Shown here one piece after another: positions 7,162 through 14,140 of a stretch of DNA of 37,781 bases. Origin of the DNA: CAYLLD01 sp964425135 (GTDB lineage Bacteria; Pseudomonadota; Alphaproteobacteria; Rhodobacterales; Rhodobacteraceae). The notes beneath the pieces were generated by a model. It did not search any database and was not told where the DNA came from. It saw only the letters and a list, made by a program, of their open reading frames with translations. A program made the position numbers and the translations under genes. Within the stretch, counting starts at the first letter, position 1; each line of letters opens with the position of its first letter. The DNA lies in NCBI GenBank assembly GCA_964425135.1, contig CAYRKW010000031.1, positions 1 to 37,781 of the forward strand, read 5' to 3'.

Positions 7162-9239
7162 CACAAACCTGGCGTGTTGACGCCGGGCCCCAAACTCTTG
7201 TCCTTGCTTCGTTTGAGGGAGAGATACCAAGCGTTGTGTACTGGGGGCCTGCGTTGCCGGATAAGGAAAATCTGAAAGTTCTGGCAGAGGCGACCCGCCG
7301 CGACATAACGGGCGGCATGATGGATACTGTCCCGCCCCTGTCGCTTTGTCCGCAGGAAGCGGACGCGTTTTTGGGCCAGCCGGGGTTTGTGGCGCATATT
7401 TCAGACGGTACGGCGGTACGTCCGCGTTTTGTGCTTGAGAGCGTCGAAGGATCAGACGAACTGGTTATCCGGTGCTGCGATAAAGCGCATGGGTTGCAAT
7501 ATACCGCGACGCTGAGCGCCCATGACACGGGCGTCATCGCCCTAGACGCTCAGATCAAAAGCCAAGCGGCGCTACATATCTCCTGGCTCGCAGCCCCGGT
7601 GATGCCCGCGCCCGCGCTTGCAGACAGCTATCAGGATTATTCCGGTCGTTGGTGCCGTGAGTTTCAGCCAAACGCGCTCGATTGGGCGCCGGGCGCGCGA
7701 TTGCGCGAGAGCCGGTCGGGACGTACGGGGCATGAGACCTTTCCCTCCCTCGTCGTGCCAACGCGCGGCGCGACCCATGATACGGGTGGCTGCTACGGAT
7801 TTCACTATGGCTGGTCGGGCGGGCATCGGATGGTCGCCGAAGAGCTGCCCGATGGACGCCGGCAGGTGCAGTTTGGCCATGCCACACAAAGCGATGTGCC
7901 CAGCATCAAAGAGGTCTCAACCGCTACGCTATATATTGGATATTCTGATGCAGGTCTCAACGGATTGTCGGAGATCTTTCAATCCCATGTCGTCTCCAAA
8001 ATCGTGCGGTTTCCCGAGCCGGAGCGTCCACGCCCCGTGCATTACAATTGCTGGGAAGCGATATATTTCGACCACGATCTTGAAACTCTCACTACCATCG
8101 CCGATCTGGCCGCTGACATAGGCGCGGAACGCTTCGTTCTGGACGATGGTTGGTTTGGGCATCGGGATGATGACACGACTTCGCTGGGTGATTGGGACGT
8201 GGATCACCGCAAATACCCATATGGTCTGCGCCCGCTCGTGGATCACATCCTCGATCTGGGAATGACTTTTGGCATCTGGTTTGAGCCAGAGATGATAAAC
8301 CGAGAAAGCACGCTCTTCAAAGCGCATCCTGACTGGGTGCTGGGACCGGAGGATCAGCCCATCGGACGGCAACAGCTCGTCCTTGATATAAGCCGTGAGG
8401 ATGTACGTGATTACCTCTTTGGCAAGATGGATGTGATCCTGTCGGACATTCCCGTCGATTACGTCAAATGGGACCACAATCGCGTTCTGCCCTACAACAC
8501 GGCGCGGCAGACCGAGGGGCTTTACGCGCTGCTCGACCGCATCACCGCCGCGCATCCAAAGGTGGAATTTGAGACCTGCGCATCGGGTGGTGGGCGTATC
8601 GACTACGGCATTCTGGAGCGGACCCAGCGGCTTTGGCTCTCAGATAGTAATGACGCACTGGAGCGGCTCGAAATTCAGGCAAACGCCGCGCAATTCCTGC
8701 CTGACGTGATCGTGGGCAGCCACGTCGGCCCAAGGGTATGCCATACGTCGGGGCGCGTTTTCACAATCGGGTTCAGGGCCTGGGTTGCTGCAATGCGTCA
8801 CATGGGCTTCGAGATGGACCCGCGCGAGCTGACCGAGGCAGAGCGTGATGTGCTCAAGGACATCACAAGTTGGTGGAAAGACAACCGCGACTGGCTGTTC
8901 CAGACGCCCTCCAAACGCATCAGTACTGCAGACCCGGCGATCATTGCCGAAATGCGTGTCTCCGAAGACCAATCCAAATTCGCGACATTCATCGGCAAGA
9001 CCGGCACGTCACGCCAAACGCTCACACTGCCCATCCAGTTAATCGGGTTGCGTGAAGATGTGACTTATACCGTCTCCCTGCGTTATCATGACGGCGCGCT
9101 GGCGTTGAGCCGCGGTCACATACCTTTGAAAGACGGGCAAATCCAGTTGAGCGGCAAGGCTTTGATGTCCATGGGTGTGCAGCTGCCGATGCAAAATCCG
9201 GCATCCATGATGATCCTTGAAGGAGAGCGTGTGGCATGA
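7158..9239 (+). CDS. Alpha-galactosidase, GH36 family
   Basis: This 693-residue enzyme hydrolyses terminal alpha-galactosyl residues by a retaining mechanism. The catalytic barrel shows FVLDDGWFGHRDDD, GIWFEPEMIN, the nucleophile motif YVKWD (D439), CASGGGRID, and SDSND (495-499), which holds the expected acid/base aspartate. The N-terminal beta-sandwich and C-terminal beta domain are also present at usual lengths. There is no signal peptide, so it acts in the cytoplasm on imported sugar. The start is the GTG at 7158, with GGAG at 7147-7150 and a GTGA overlap with the permease. An open frame reaching back to 7050 only runs inside the permease gene. Liberated galactose would feed the genes that follow. 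Confidence 0.95.
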   Translation: MTQTWRVDAGPQTLVLASFEGEIPSVVYWGPALPDKENLKVLAEATRRDITGGMMDTVPPLSLCPQEADAFLGQPGFVAHISDGTAVRPRFVLESVEGSDELVIRCCDKAHGLQYTATLSAHDTGVIALDAQIKSQAALHISWLAAPVMPAPALADSYQDYSGRWCREFQPNALDWAPGARLRESRSGRTGHETFPSLVVPTRGATHDTGGCYGFHYGWSGGHRMVAEELPDGRRQVQFGHATQSDVPSIKEVSTATLYIGYSDAGLNGLSEIFQSHVVSKIVRFPEPERPRPVHYNCWEAIYFDHDLETLTTIADLAADIGAERFVLDDGWFGHRDDDTTSLGDWDVDHRKYPYGLRPLVDHILDLGMTFGIWFEPEMINRESTLFKAHPDWVLGPEDQPIGRQQLVLDISREDVRDYLFGKMDVILSDIPVDYVKWDHNRVLPYNTARQTEGLYALLDRITAAHPKVEFETCASGGGRIDYGILERTQRLWLSDSNDALERLEIQANAAQFLPDVIVGSHVGPRVCHTSGRVFTIGFRAWVAAMRHMGFEMDPRELTEAERDVLKDITSWWKDNRDWLFQTPSKRISTADPAIIAEMRVSEDQSKFATFIGKTGTSRQTLTLPIQLIGLREDVTYTVSLRYHDGALALSRGHIPLKDGQIQLSGKALMSMGVQLPMQNPASMMILEGERVA

Positions 9240-10006
9240 ACAAATTTGTTACTTTCCACGATTTGAAAGACAAAAGCGTCTACATCACGGGCGGCGGTTC
9301 GGGTATCGGTGCCGCGCTGACCGAGGGTTTCATCGAGCAGGGGGCGAAGGTGGCATTTGTCCAACGCTCCGACGCGTCCGCGTTTTGTGATGAGATGGAA
9401 GAAAAGCACGGATCGCGCCCTCATTTCATCAAATGTGACTTGGCGGATGTCGATGCGCTCAAGGCATCGGTAGAAGAGGCGCGTGGTCACAACGGTCCGA
9501 TCAATGTGTTGGTGAACAACGCTGCGAACGATGCGCGGCATTCGTTGATGGACTATGATGCAAGCGATTTTGACCAATCCATCGCGGTCAATTTGCGCCC
9601 GCATTTCTTCACAACCCAAGCGGTGGTGCCAGATATGAAATCTGCGGGTTATGGCGCTATCGTGAATTACTCGTCCGTCTCGTACTTGATGGGGCAAGGG
9701 ATTTACCCCTCGTATGTCACTGCAAAGGCCGGAATTGTCGCATTGACGCGGTCCATTGCCCGCGAGTTCGGGCCGTTTGGGATCCGTGCAAATGCACTGC
9801 TGCCCGGATGGGTGCTAACCGAAAAGCAGCTTGATAAATGGGCGACAGAAGAGGGTCTGAAAGCGCATTTGGAAACCCAGTGCCTCAAAGAGCACCTCGC
9901 GCCGCGCGATGTGGTGGATGCAACACTATTTCTGTCGTCGGAGGCCAGCCGGATGATGACGGCGCAGGCGATGGTTGTGGATGGCGGCGTGACATTTACT
10001 GGATGA
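9236..10006 (+). CDS. SDR family dehydrogenase, probable galactose dehydrogenase
   Basis: This 256-residue classical short-chain dehydrogenase has TGGGSGIG (18-25) for NAD(P), NNA (93-95), serine S146 and the catalytic pair Y159 and K163 (YVTAK). It ends with VVDGGVTFTG. The start overlaps the alpha-galactosidase stop (ATGA). The operon context, between an alpha-galactosidase and the KDGal kinase and aldolase genes, suggests oxidation of D-galactose to galactonolactone, the first step of the DeLey-Doudoroff route. Specificity cannot be read from the sequence. Arabinose, fucose or a sugar acid are alternative substrates. Confidence 0.9.
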   Translation: MNKFVTFHDLKDKSVYITGGGSGIGAALTEGFIEQGAKVAFVQRSDASAFCDEMEEKHGSRPHFIKCDLADVDALKASVEEARGHNGPINVLVNNAANDARHSLMDYDASDFDQSIAVNLRPHFFTTQAVVPDMKSAGYGAIVNYSSVSYLMGQGIYPSYVTAKAGIVALTRSIAREFGPFGIRANALLPGWVLTEKQLDKWATEEGLKAHLETQCLKEHLAPRDVVDATLFLSSEASRMMTAQAMVVDGGVTFTG

Positions 10007-10890
10007 GTGATAGGGACAAAATATTACCCGATTGGATTGCCGTGGATTGGGGCACGTCAACGCTGCGCGCTTGGGCGATGGCGGCCAATGGTGAAGTTCT
10101 GGCGCGCGAAACGTCAGATGACGGCATGAACGGGCTTGCGCCTGAAGCGTTTGAGCCAACACTTCTGGCACTAATTTCCCAATGGAATGAAGAGGTTACG
10201 CCCATCGTCTGCTGCGGCATGGTCGGCTCTCGACAAGGATGGCGCGAGGCGCCCTATCGGACGGTGAGCTGTGCGCCGATTGAGGCGGATGGGATTGTGG
10301 CGGTGGAGAGTGCGCCGACTGTTCATATTATCGGCGGGGTATGTCAGGAGACGCCCGCGGATGTAATGCGCGGTGAGGAGACGCAGATTGCGGGGCTTTT
10401 GGCAGCGCAATCGATCGCTGATGGGGTGGTTTGCCTGCCTGGAACCCACACAAAGTGGGTTGAGATAAATGGTGGAAAAATCGTTCGTTTTCAAACATTT
10501 ATGACCGGTGAGATGTTTGCACTTCTGCGCGATAAATCAGTGCTGCGCTATTCGGTTCAGGGGGATTGGGAGGATGCGGCGTTTGCGGAGTCTGTGACGC
10601 AAAGCCTCAACGATCCGAATGCGGCTGCGGCCGGTCTTTTTTCGATCCGTGCCGAAGGGCTATTGGGAAAAAGTCGTGGAATATCAGGGCTTTCCGGTAT
10701 TTTGATCGGTGCTGAGATCGCTGCGGCGCGCAATTGGGCGAAGGGGTGCGATGTGCATATCGTCGGGGCCTCGAAATTGGCGTCATATTATGCGCAAGCG
10801 CTTGATATTGCTGGACTTTCCTCGACACAACATGATGCAGAGACGTTGACCCTCGCAGGGCTGACCCAAGGCTACAGGATGATCTCATAA
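10003..10890 (+). CDS. dgoK: 2-dehydro-3-deoxygalactonokinase
   Basis: This 295-residue kinase phosphorylates 2-keto-3-deoxygalactonate at O6 using ATP. The N-terminal AVDWGTSTLRAW is the phosphate-binding motif of the DgoK family (actin-like ATPase fold). CCGMVGSRQGW, LPGTHTKWV and FMTGEMFALL are other DgoK signatures. The start is the ATG at 10003, which overlaps the SDR stop (ATGA); the frame continues upstream only within the SDR gene. The length is typical. Its stop shares a base with the dgoA start (TAATG), so the two enzymes of consecutive steps are translationally coupled. Confidence 0.94.
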   Translation: MSDRDKILPDWIAVDWGTSTLRAWAMAANGEVLARETSDDGMNGLAPEAFEPTLLALISQWNEEVTPIVCCGMVGSRQGWREAPYRTVSCAPIEADGIVAVESAPTVHIIGGVCQETPADVMRGEETQIAGLLAAQSIADGVVCLPGTHTKWVEINGGKIVRFQTFMTGEMFALLRDKSVLRYSVQGDWEDAAFAESVTQSLNDPNAAAAGLFSIRAEGLLGKSRGISGLSGILIGAEIAAARNWAKGCDVHIVGASKLASYYAQALDIAGLSSTQHDAETLTLAGLTQGYRMIS

Positions 10891-11492
10891 TGCGTAAAAT
10901 TATCGGTATTATTCGCGGCGTTACACCGGACGAGGTGCTGGGCATCGGCGAGGCGCTGATCAAGGCGGGAATTACCGAGATCGAGGTGCCGCTGAACTCG
11001 CCTGATCCGCTCAAATCCATCGCTGCGCTGGTGCGTGAATTTGGGGCCGATGCACGGCTGGGCGCGGGCACCGTTCTGACGGCGGAGGCGGTCCGGCAGG
11101 TCGCCGATACCGGCGCGCATATCATCGTTTCCCCCAACTGCGACCGGGCGGTGATCGAAGAGACGAAGATGCGAAATATGCTGTCTTATCCGGGGGTTAT
11201 GACCCCGACAGAGTGCTTTGCAGCGCTTGACGCCGGGGCGGACGGCCTGAAATTCTTCCCCGCCGGACTGGTCGGGATTGACGGCATCAAAGCGGTCCGC
11301 GCGGTGCTGCCTCCCACGACCCAGCTTTACATGGTCGGCGGCGTCGGCGCGTCGGATTTCGGCGACTGGCTGGCGGCGGGCGCGAACGGGTTTGGCATCG
11401 GATCAGCGGTCTATAAACCGGGCTGGTCGGCGGAGAAAGTGGGCGAAGAAGCCACAAAAATAGTGGCGGCGTGGGACGCCGCCGCGGGGTAA
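10890..11492 (+). CDS. dgoA: 2-dehydro-3-deoxy-6-phosphogalactonate aldolase
   Basis: This 200-residue class I aldolase cleaves KDPGal to pyruvate and glyceraldehyde 3-phosphate. EIEVPLNSPDPL contains the catalytic glutamate E32, GAGTVLT (58-64) follows, and GLKFFPA carries the Schiff-base lysine K121. The barrel ends with a phosphate-binding GGVGASDF and GFGIGSAVY. KDPG aldolases (Eda) are relatives, but the pairing with dgoK and the VPLNSPDP motif favour the galactonate form. It is the last gene of the galactoside operon. Hairpin-forming DNA at 11507-11560 follows. Confidence 0.94.
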   Translation: MRKIIGIIRGVTPDEVLGIGEALIKAGITEIEVPLNSPDPLKSIAALVREFGADARLGAGTVLTAEAVRQVADTGAHIIVSPNCDRAVIEETKMRNMLSYPGVMTPTECFAALDAGADGLKFFPAGLVGIDGIKAVRAVLPPTTQLYMVGGVGASDFGDWLAAGANGFGIGSAVYKPGWSAEKVGEEATKIVAAWDAAAG

Positions 11493-11506
11493 TGTGGTTT
11501 AACCCT

Positions 11507-11560
11507 GCGCCGATACACAACCTATGCACAAAGTATGCACAAAGCATACGCAGTCGGCGC
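11507..11560. repeat. Nested inverted repeats with a tandem 11-base repeat
   Basis: Outer arms GCGCCGA (11507-11513) and TCGGCGC (11554-11560) enclose a perfect tandem repeat of TATGCACAAAG (11523-11533 and 11534-11544). They also enclose an inner inverted repeat GTATGC-ACAAA-GCATAC (11533-11549). The element sits between convergent genes, after dgoA and before the end of the gene at 11645. It could terminate transcription from either side, although no T run follows, or bind a protein. Confidence 0.5.
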
Positions 11561-11617
11561 GCTGTTCGGTTAACAATCGCCTAACCTTTGCGGCGCGCGG
11601 TGGGGTCGTGGGATTTT

Positions 11618-11639
11618 GAGTATTTGGGGAAAGGTGAAG
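11618..11639 (+). repeat. GAGTATTT 3'-end motif, copy 1
   Basis: GAGTATTTGGGGAAAGGTGAAG follows a GC-rich stretch after dgoA. Similar motifs occur at 26030, 33523 (minus) and 37761 (minus), always just outside the last gene of a transcription unit. From memory, such motifs are common in roseobacter intergenic DNA. Confidence 0.45.
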
Positions 11640-11644
11640 GTAGT

Positions 11645-13006
11645 TTAGCCTTCGAATTCTTCCGCCTTCTCTGCAATTCCTTCGGGCGAGACAGATTTAT
11701 CGGTTTTTCGATCTGATTTGAGTTCTGGTGCCTTTGGATGCCATGGCTTTAGAGCGGACCCTATCTCCCCGTAGAATTTTGAAACGAGCGTTTCGAGTTC
11801 TGAAATAAAATTTGTTTGTTGCGGGAATCTTGCACCGATGCGGTTTGACAAAAAGACGTGAAAACTGTGAGGGGCCAGAGTGCCCTTTCCATCACTTGCC
11901 ATGTCTGGATTGGCACAAAGATTGGTATGTGAGAATTGTGTTTGGTCACTCTTGCCGGGCCAGAGCAGGCGTATATGCAGATGCTCGCTATCTGTGGTTT
12001 TGATCTGTCGCATAAGCCAGTTCAAACGCGCCTTGGTTGATTTTCGATCCTCGGGGGCACGCAATGTCATACCGACATCAATGGTGCGCCGACGTAGATC
12101 AGCGACAACGTCGAGTGTTGCGGCTGCATCTGGAACGGTGAGCGAACTGCACAAAACTTGCTGATCTCGCAAGTCTTGTAATTCGTCTTTCGCACGTTGG
12201 CTGGGGCTTGCGAGATGTTTTCGAGAGAGCTTTTCAACGACGCTCGCGCCCGTCATTCGACTCAAGATCAAAGACAAGTCTTTGGTCTCTTGATGCCATG
12301 CATCGAGAACGGGTTGAATGAGAGGTGATTTGGCGGGGATCGTACCGCCGGTTGACACCAGCCGGTTCAATTCGGACCATTCCTTGGGCATTCTGTCAAA
12401 ACCCCGTACGCCTGCGCTTTCATGGGCCAGAAACCGTCTGAGTTCGTTCAATAAGACCAGTTGATCGGCGTCTCGCACTTCGTCTGCCGAAATGAGAAGA
12501 TCGGCGGTTGTTAAGATGTGCATCCAAGACCAGTGGAACACCGGGACTGAAGATTTTCGCTTTCTAACGGTGTCGATCGGATGATTGAGCGGTGTTGTCG
12601 AAAACTGGTTCGAGATGGAAATGACGCAGTCAATCTGATTGTCTTTCGCGAGTTTGCGGTACTTTTCAAGTTGCTCTTCGTTGAGTTCGCTCGAACCCAC
12701 TTTCGCCTCAACCAAGGCTCTCCACGGAGCGCCTCTTGATTTCACAACGATCAGCCCGTCGGGGCGGTCTTTGATATCATTGGTTTGCTTGGAGAGGACA
12801 ATTTCGGTGTAGGTTTCGATTGTCGCCGATTTCCCAAGCTTCTTGCCCAAGGATTGAAGAAGTTCTGCGCCAAATTCTTCGACTTTGCTCATACAGGCGA
12901 GGACAATTGAAGTTGTGCGCCCTTCTTTTGAGGTTGTTGATAGGACGGGAAATAGTCGGGCGCTTTCGCCTTGCGACAAATAGTCTGGAATATGCTCACG
13001 CTTCAT
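11645..13006 (-). CDS. Unassigned protein with PD-(D/E)XK nuclease-like motif
   Basis: I do not recognise a named function for this 453-residue protein. Residues 80-120 show a PD-(D/E)XK pattern: RPDG with D83, a strand (LIVV), then LVEAK with E100 and K102, and a downstream helix EEQLEKY with Q112. E65 or E68 could supply the upstream acidic residue. This core occurs in restriction enzymes and DNA repair nucleases. The remaining 330 residues are soluble and unassigned, with a charged C-terminal tail. There is no signal peptide or membrane segment. Base composition appears less GC-rich than the neighbouring sugar genes. It lies between dgoA (convergent) and iolE, with its own upstream palindrome. 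Defence or DNA repair are possible roles, but a non-catalytic function is not excluded. Confidence 0.8.
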   Translation of the reverse strand: MKREHIPDYLSQGESARLFPVLSTTSKEGRTTSIVLACMSKVEEFGAELLQSLGKKLGKSATIETYTEIVLSKQTNDIKDRPDGLIVVKSRGAPWRALVEAKVGSSELNEEQLEKYRKLAKDNQIDCVISISNQFSTTPLNHPIDTVRKRKSSVPVFHWSWMHILTTADLLISADEVRDADQLVLLNELRRFLAHESAGVRGFDRMPKEWSELNRLVSTGGTIPAKSPLIQPVLDAWHQETKDLSLILSRMTGASVVEKLSRKHLASPSQRAKDELQDLRDQQVLCSSLTVPDAAATLDVVADLRRRTIDVGMTLRAPEDRKSTKARLNWLMRQIKTTDSEHLHIRLLWPGKSDQTQFSHTNLCANPDMASDGKGTLAPHSFHVFLSNRIGARFPQQTNFISELETLVSKFYGEIGSALKPWHPKAPELKSDRKTDKSVSPEGIAEKAEEFEG

Positions 13007-13054
13007 GAAATCGGTCCCTCAACGTAATTAAATTATGAGGATAGCATTCATTTT

Positions 13055-13073
13055 AGTTGAGCGAAGGTCAACT
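13055..13073. promoter_or_regulatory. Palindrome upstream of the nuclease-like gene
   Basis: AGTTGA (13055-13060) and TCAACT (13068-13073) are perfect 6-base inverted arms around 7 bases, about 50 bases upstream of the start of the gene at 13006. The AT-rich DNA between it and the start (13018-13050) could hold a promoter. It is a candidate operator only. Confidence 0.35.
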
Positions 13074-13100
13074 CTCAGTTGCGTTAGTGCAAGGGGTTTA

Positions 13101-13205
13101 GGACAGCCCGCGACCCTGGGTGTGGGCGAATAGCCCCCTCCCGTGGGGAGGCTTCTCGCATATTGCTGTGCAATATGCTGCCAGCTTGCAGGTCGAGGGC
13201 TGCCC
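13101..13205. repeat. 105-base imperfect terminal inverted repeat element
   Basis: The ends GGACAGCCCGCGACC (13101-13115) and GGTCGAGGGCTGCCC (13191-13205) pair as 15-base arms with two mismatches. Inside are CCTCCC-GTG-GGGAGG (about 13137-13152) and GCATATTGC-TGT-GCAATATGC (13158-13178), a perfect 9-base stem with a 3-base loop. TAGGACAG is directly repeated at 13099-13106 and 13235-13242, around the element. No open frame of note lies here. It could be a structured RNA, a bidirectional terminator, or a small non-autonomous mobile element. Confidence 0.5.
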
Positions 13206-13246
13206 AGTCTATCGACCGGGCCGGGATGGCGCTCTAGGACAGAACT

Positions 13247-14140
13247 TCAGCCCAGCCCCGCCTCTGCCGTCATGGCTTTGAGCGTCTTGAGCCCCAGCGA
13301 TTGGTATTCGAAGGGGTTGCGCACGTCGGGGTCTTGCTCGGCTTCGATGACCAGCCAGCCTTCGTAGCCATGTGCCGCGGCGGTTTTCAGCACGGGCGCG
13401 ATGTCGACGCCGCCTTCGGGATCGCCCGGCACGGTGAAGACGCCGCGGCGGACGCCTTCGAGGAAGCTGAGGTTATCGTCGCGGACGGCTTTGGCGACAT
13501 CGGGGCGGACGTTTTTGGTGTGGATATGGCCGATGCGGCTCATGTATTTCTCCGCGATGGACGCTGGATCGCCGCCTGCGAACCAGCAGTGGCCGGTGTC
13601 GAAGCATAGCTGGGTGGCGGGGCCGACGTTGGCCATGAGGTTATCGACGTCTTCCATGCTCTCGACGATGGTGCCCATGTGATGGTGGTAGACGAGCTGG
13701 ATGCCGTGGGATTTGGTGAGCTCGGCGAGTGTCTCGACATTCTCGCCGAACCAGCCCCATTTGTCTGTTGGCAGTGTTGGGCGGTTGTTCATCGGCGTGT
13801 CGTCCATGCCCTGCACAGAGTTCGAGGTTTCGCAGACGATCACGACGGGGGCGCCCATGGCGTTCAGGAGGTCCAGATCGCGGCGCATGTCCTCTTTCTC
13901 GGCCTCCATGTCCTGCGCGAGGATGTTGAGCGAGTGCCAGCCGGAGATGTAGCGCAGGCCGCGCGGCTCCAGCACAGCTTTGAGGCCAGCGGCATCGGTG
14001 GGGAATTTCGCGCCTTTCTCGATGCCGTCGAAGCCGATTTTCGCGGCATCATCGAGGCATTGCTCAAGGGTGATGTGACCGCCCAGAGAGGTGTCGTCGT
14101 CGTTGGACCATGCGATCGGGTTTGTGCCGTAGAGGATCAT
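13247..14140 (-). CDS. iolE: Inosose dehydratase
   Basis: This 297-residue TIM-barrel protein dehydrates 2-keto-myo-inositol to the diketone substrate of IolD. It opens with ILYGTNPIAWSNDDD, characteristic of IolE. Metal-site motifs of the xylose-isomerase-like fold are visible: YHHHMGT, CFDTGHCWFAGGD and HIHTKNVRPD, ending with EGWLVIEAEQDP. The start is the ATG at 14140, overlapping the iolD stop (ATGA); the longer frame runs only inside iolD. It is the last iol gene here. The usual partners iolB, iolG and iolA are not present downstream, where the nuclease-like gene begins. Confidence 0.96.
   Translation of the reverse strand: MILYGTNPIAWSNDDDTSLGGHITLEQCLDDAAKIGFDGIEKGAKFPTDAAGLKAVLEPRGLRYISGWHSLNILAQDMEAEKEDMRRDLDLLNAMGAPVVIVCETSNSVQGMDDTPMNNRPTLPTDKWGWFGENVETLAELTKSHGIQLVYHHHMGTIVESMEDVDNLMANVGPATQLCFDTGHCWFAGGDPASIAEKYMSRIGHIHTKNVRPDVAKAVRDDNLSFLEGVRRGVFTVPGDPEGGVDIAPVLKTAAAHGYEGWLVIEAEQDPDVRNPFEYQSLGLKTLKAMTAEAGLG

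Noticed and set aside
11523..11544. DnaA boxes or a replication origin
   Set aside because: The ATGCACA units match the DnaA box at only 7 of 9 positions, there is no AT-rich unwinding region, and no dnaA or parAB lies nearby.
11645..13246. A full defence island or restriction-modification system
   Set aside because: Only one candidate gene is present. No methyltransferase, helicase, toxin-antitoxin pair or CRISPR array is visible in the window.
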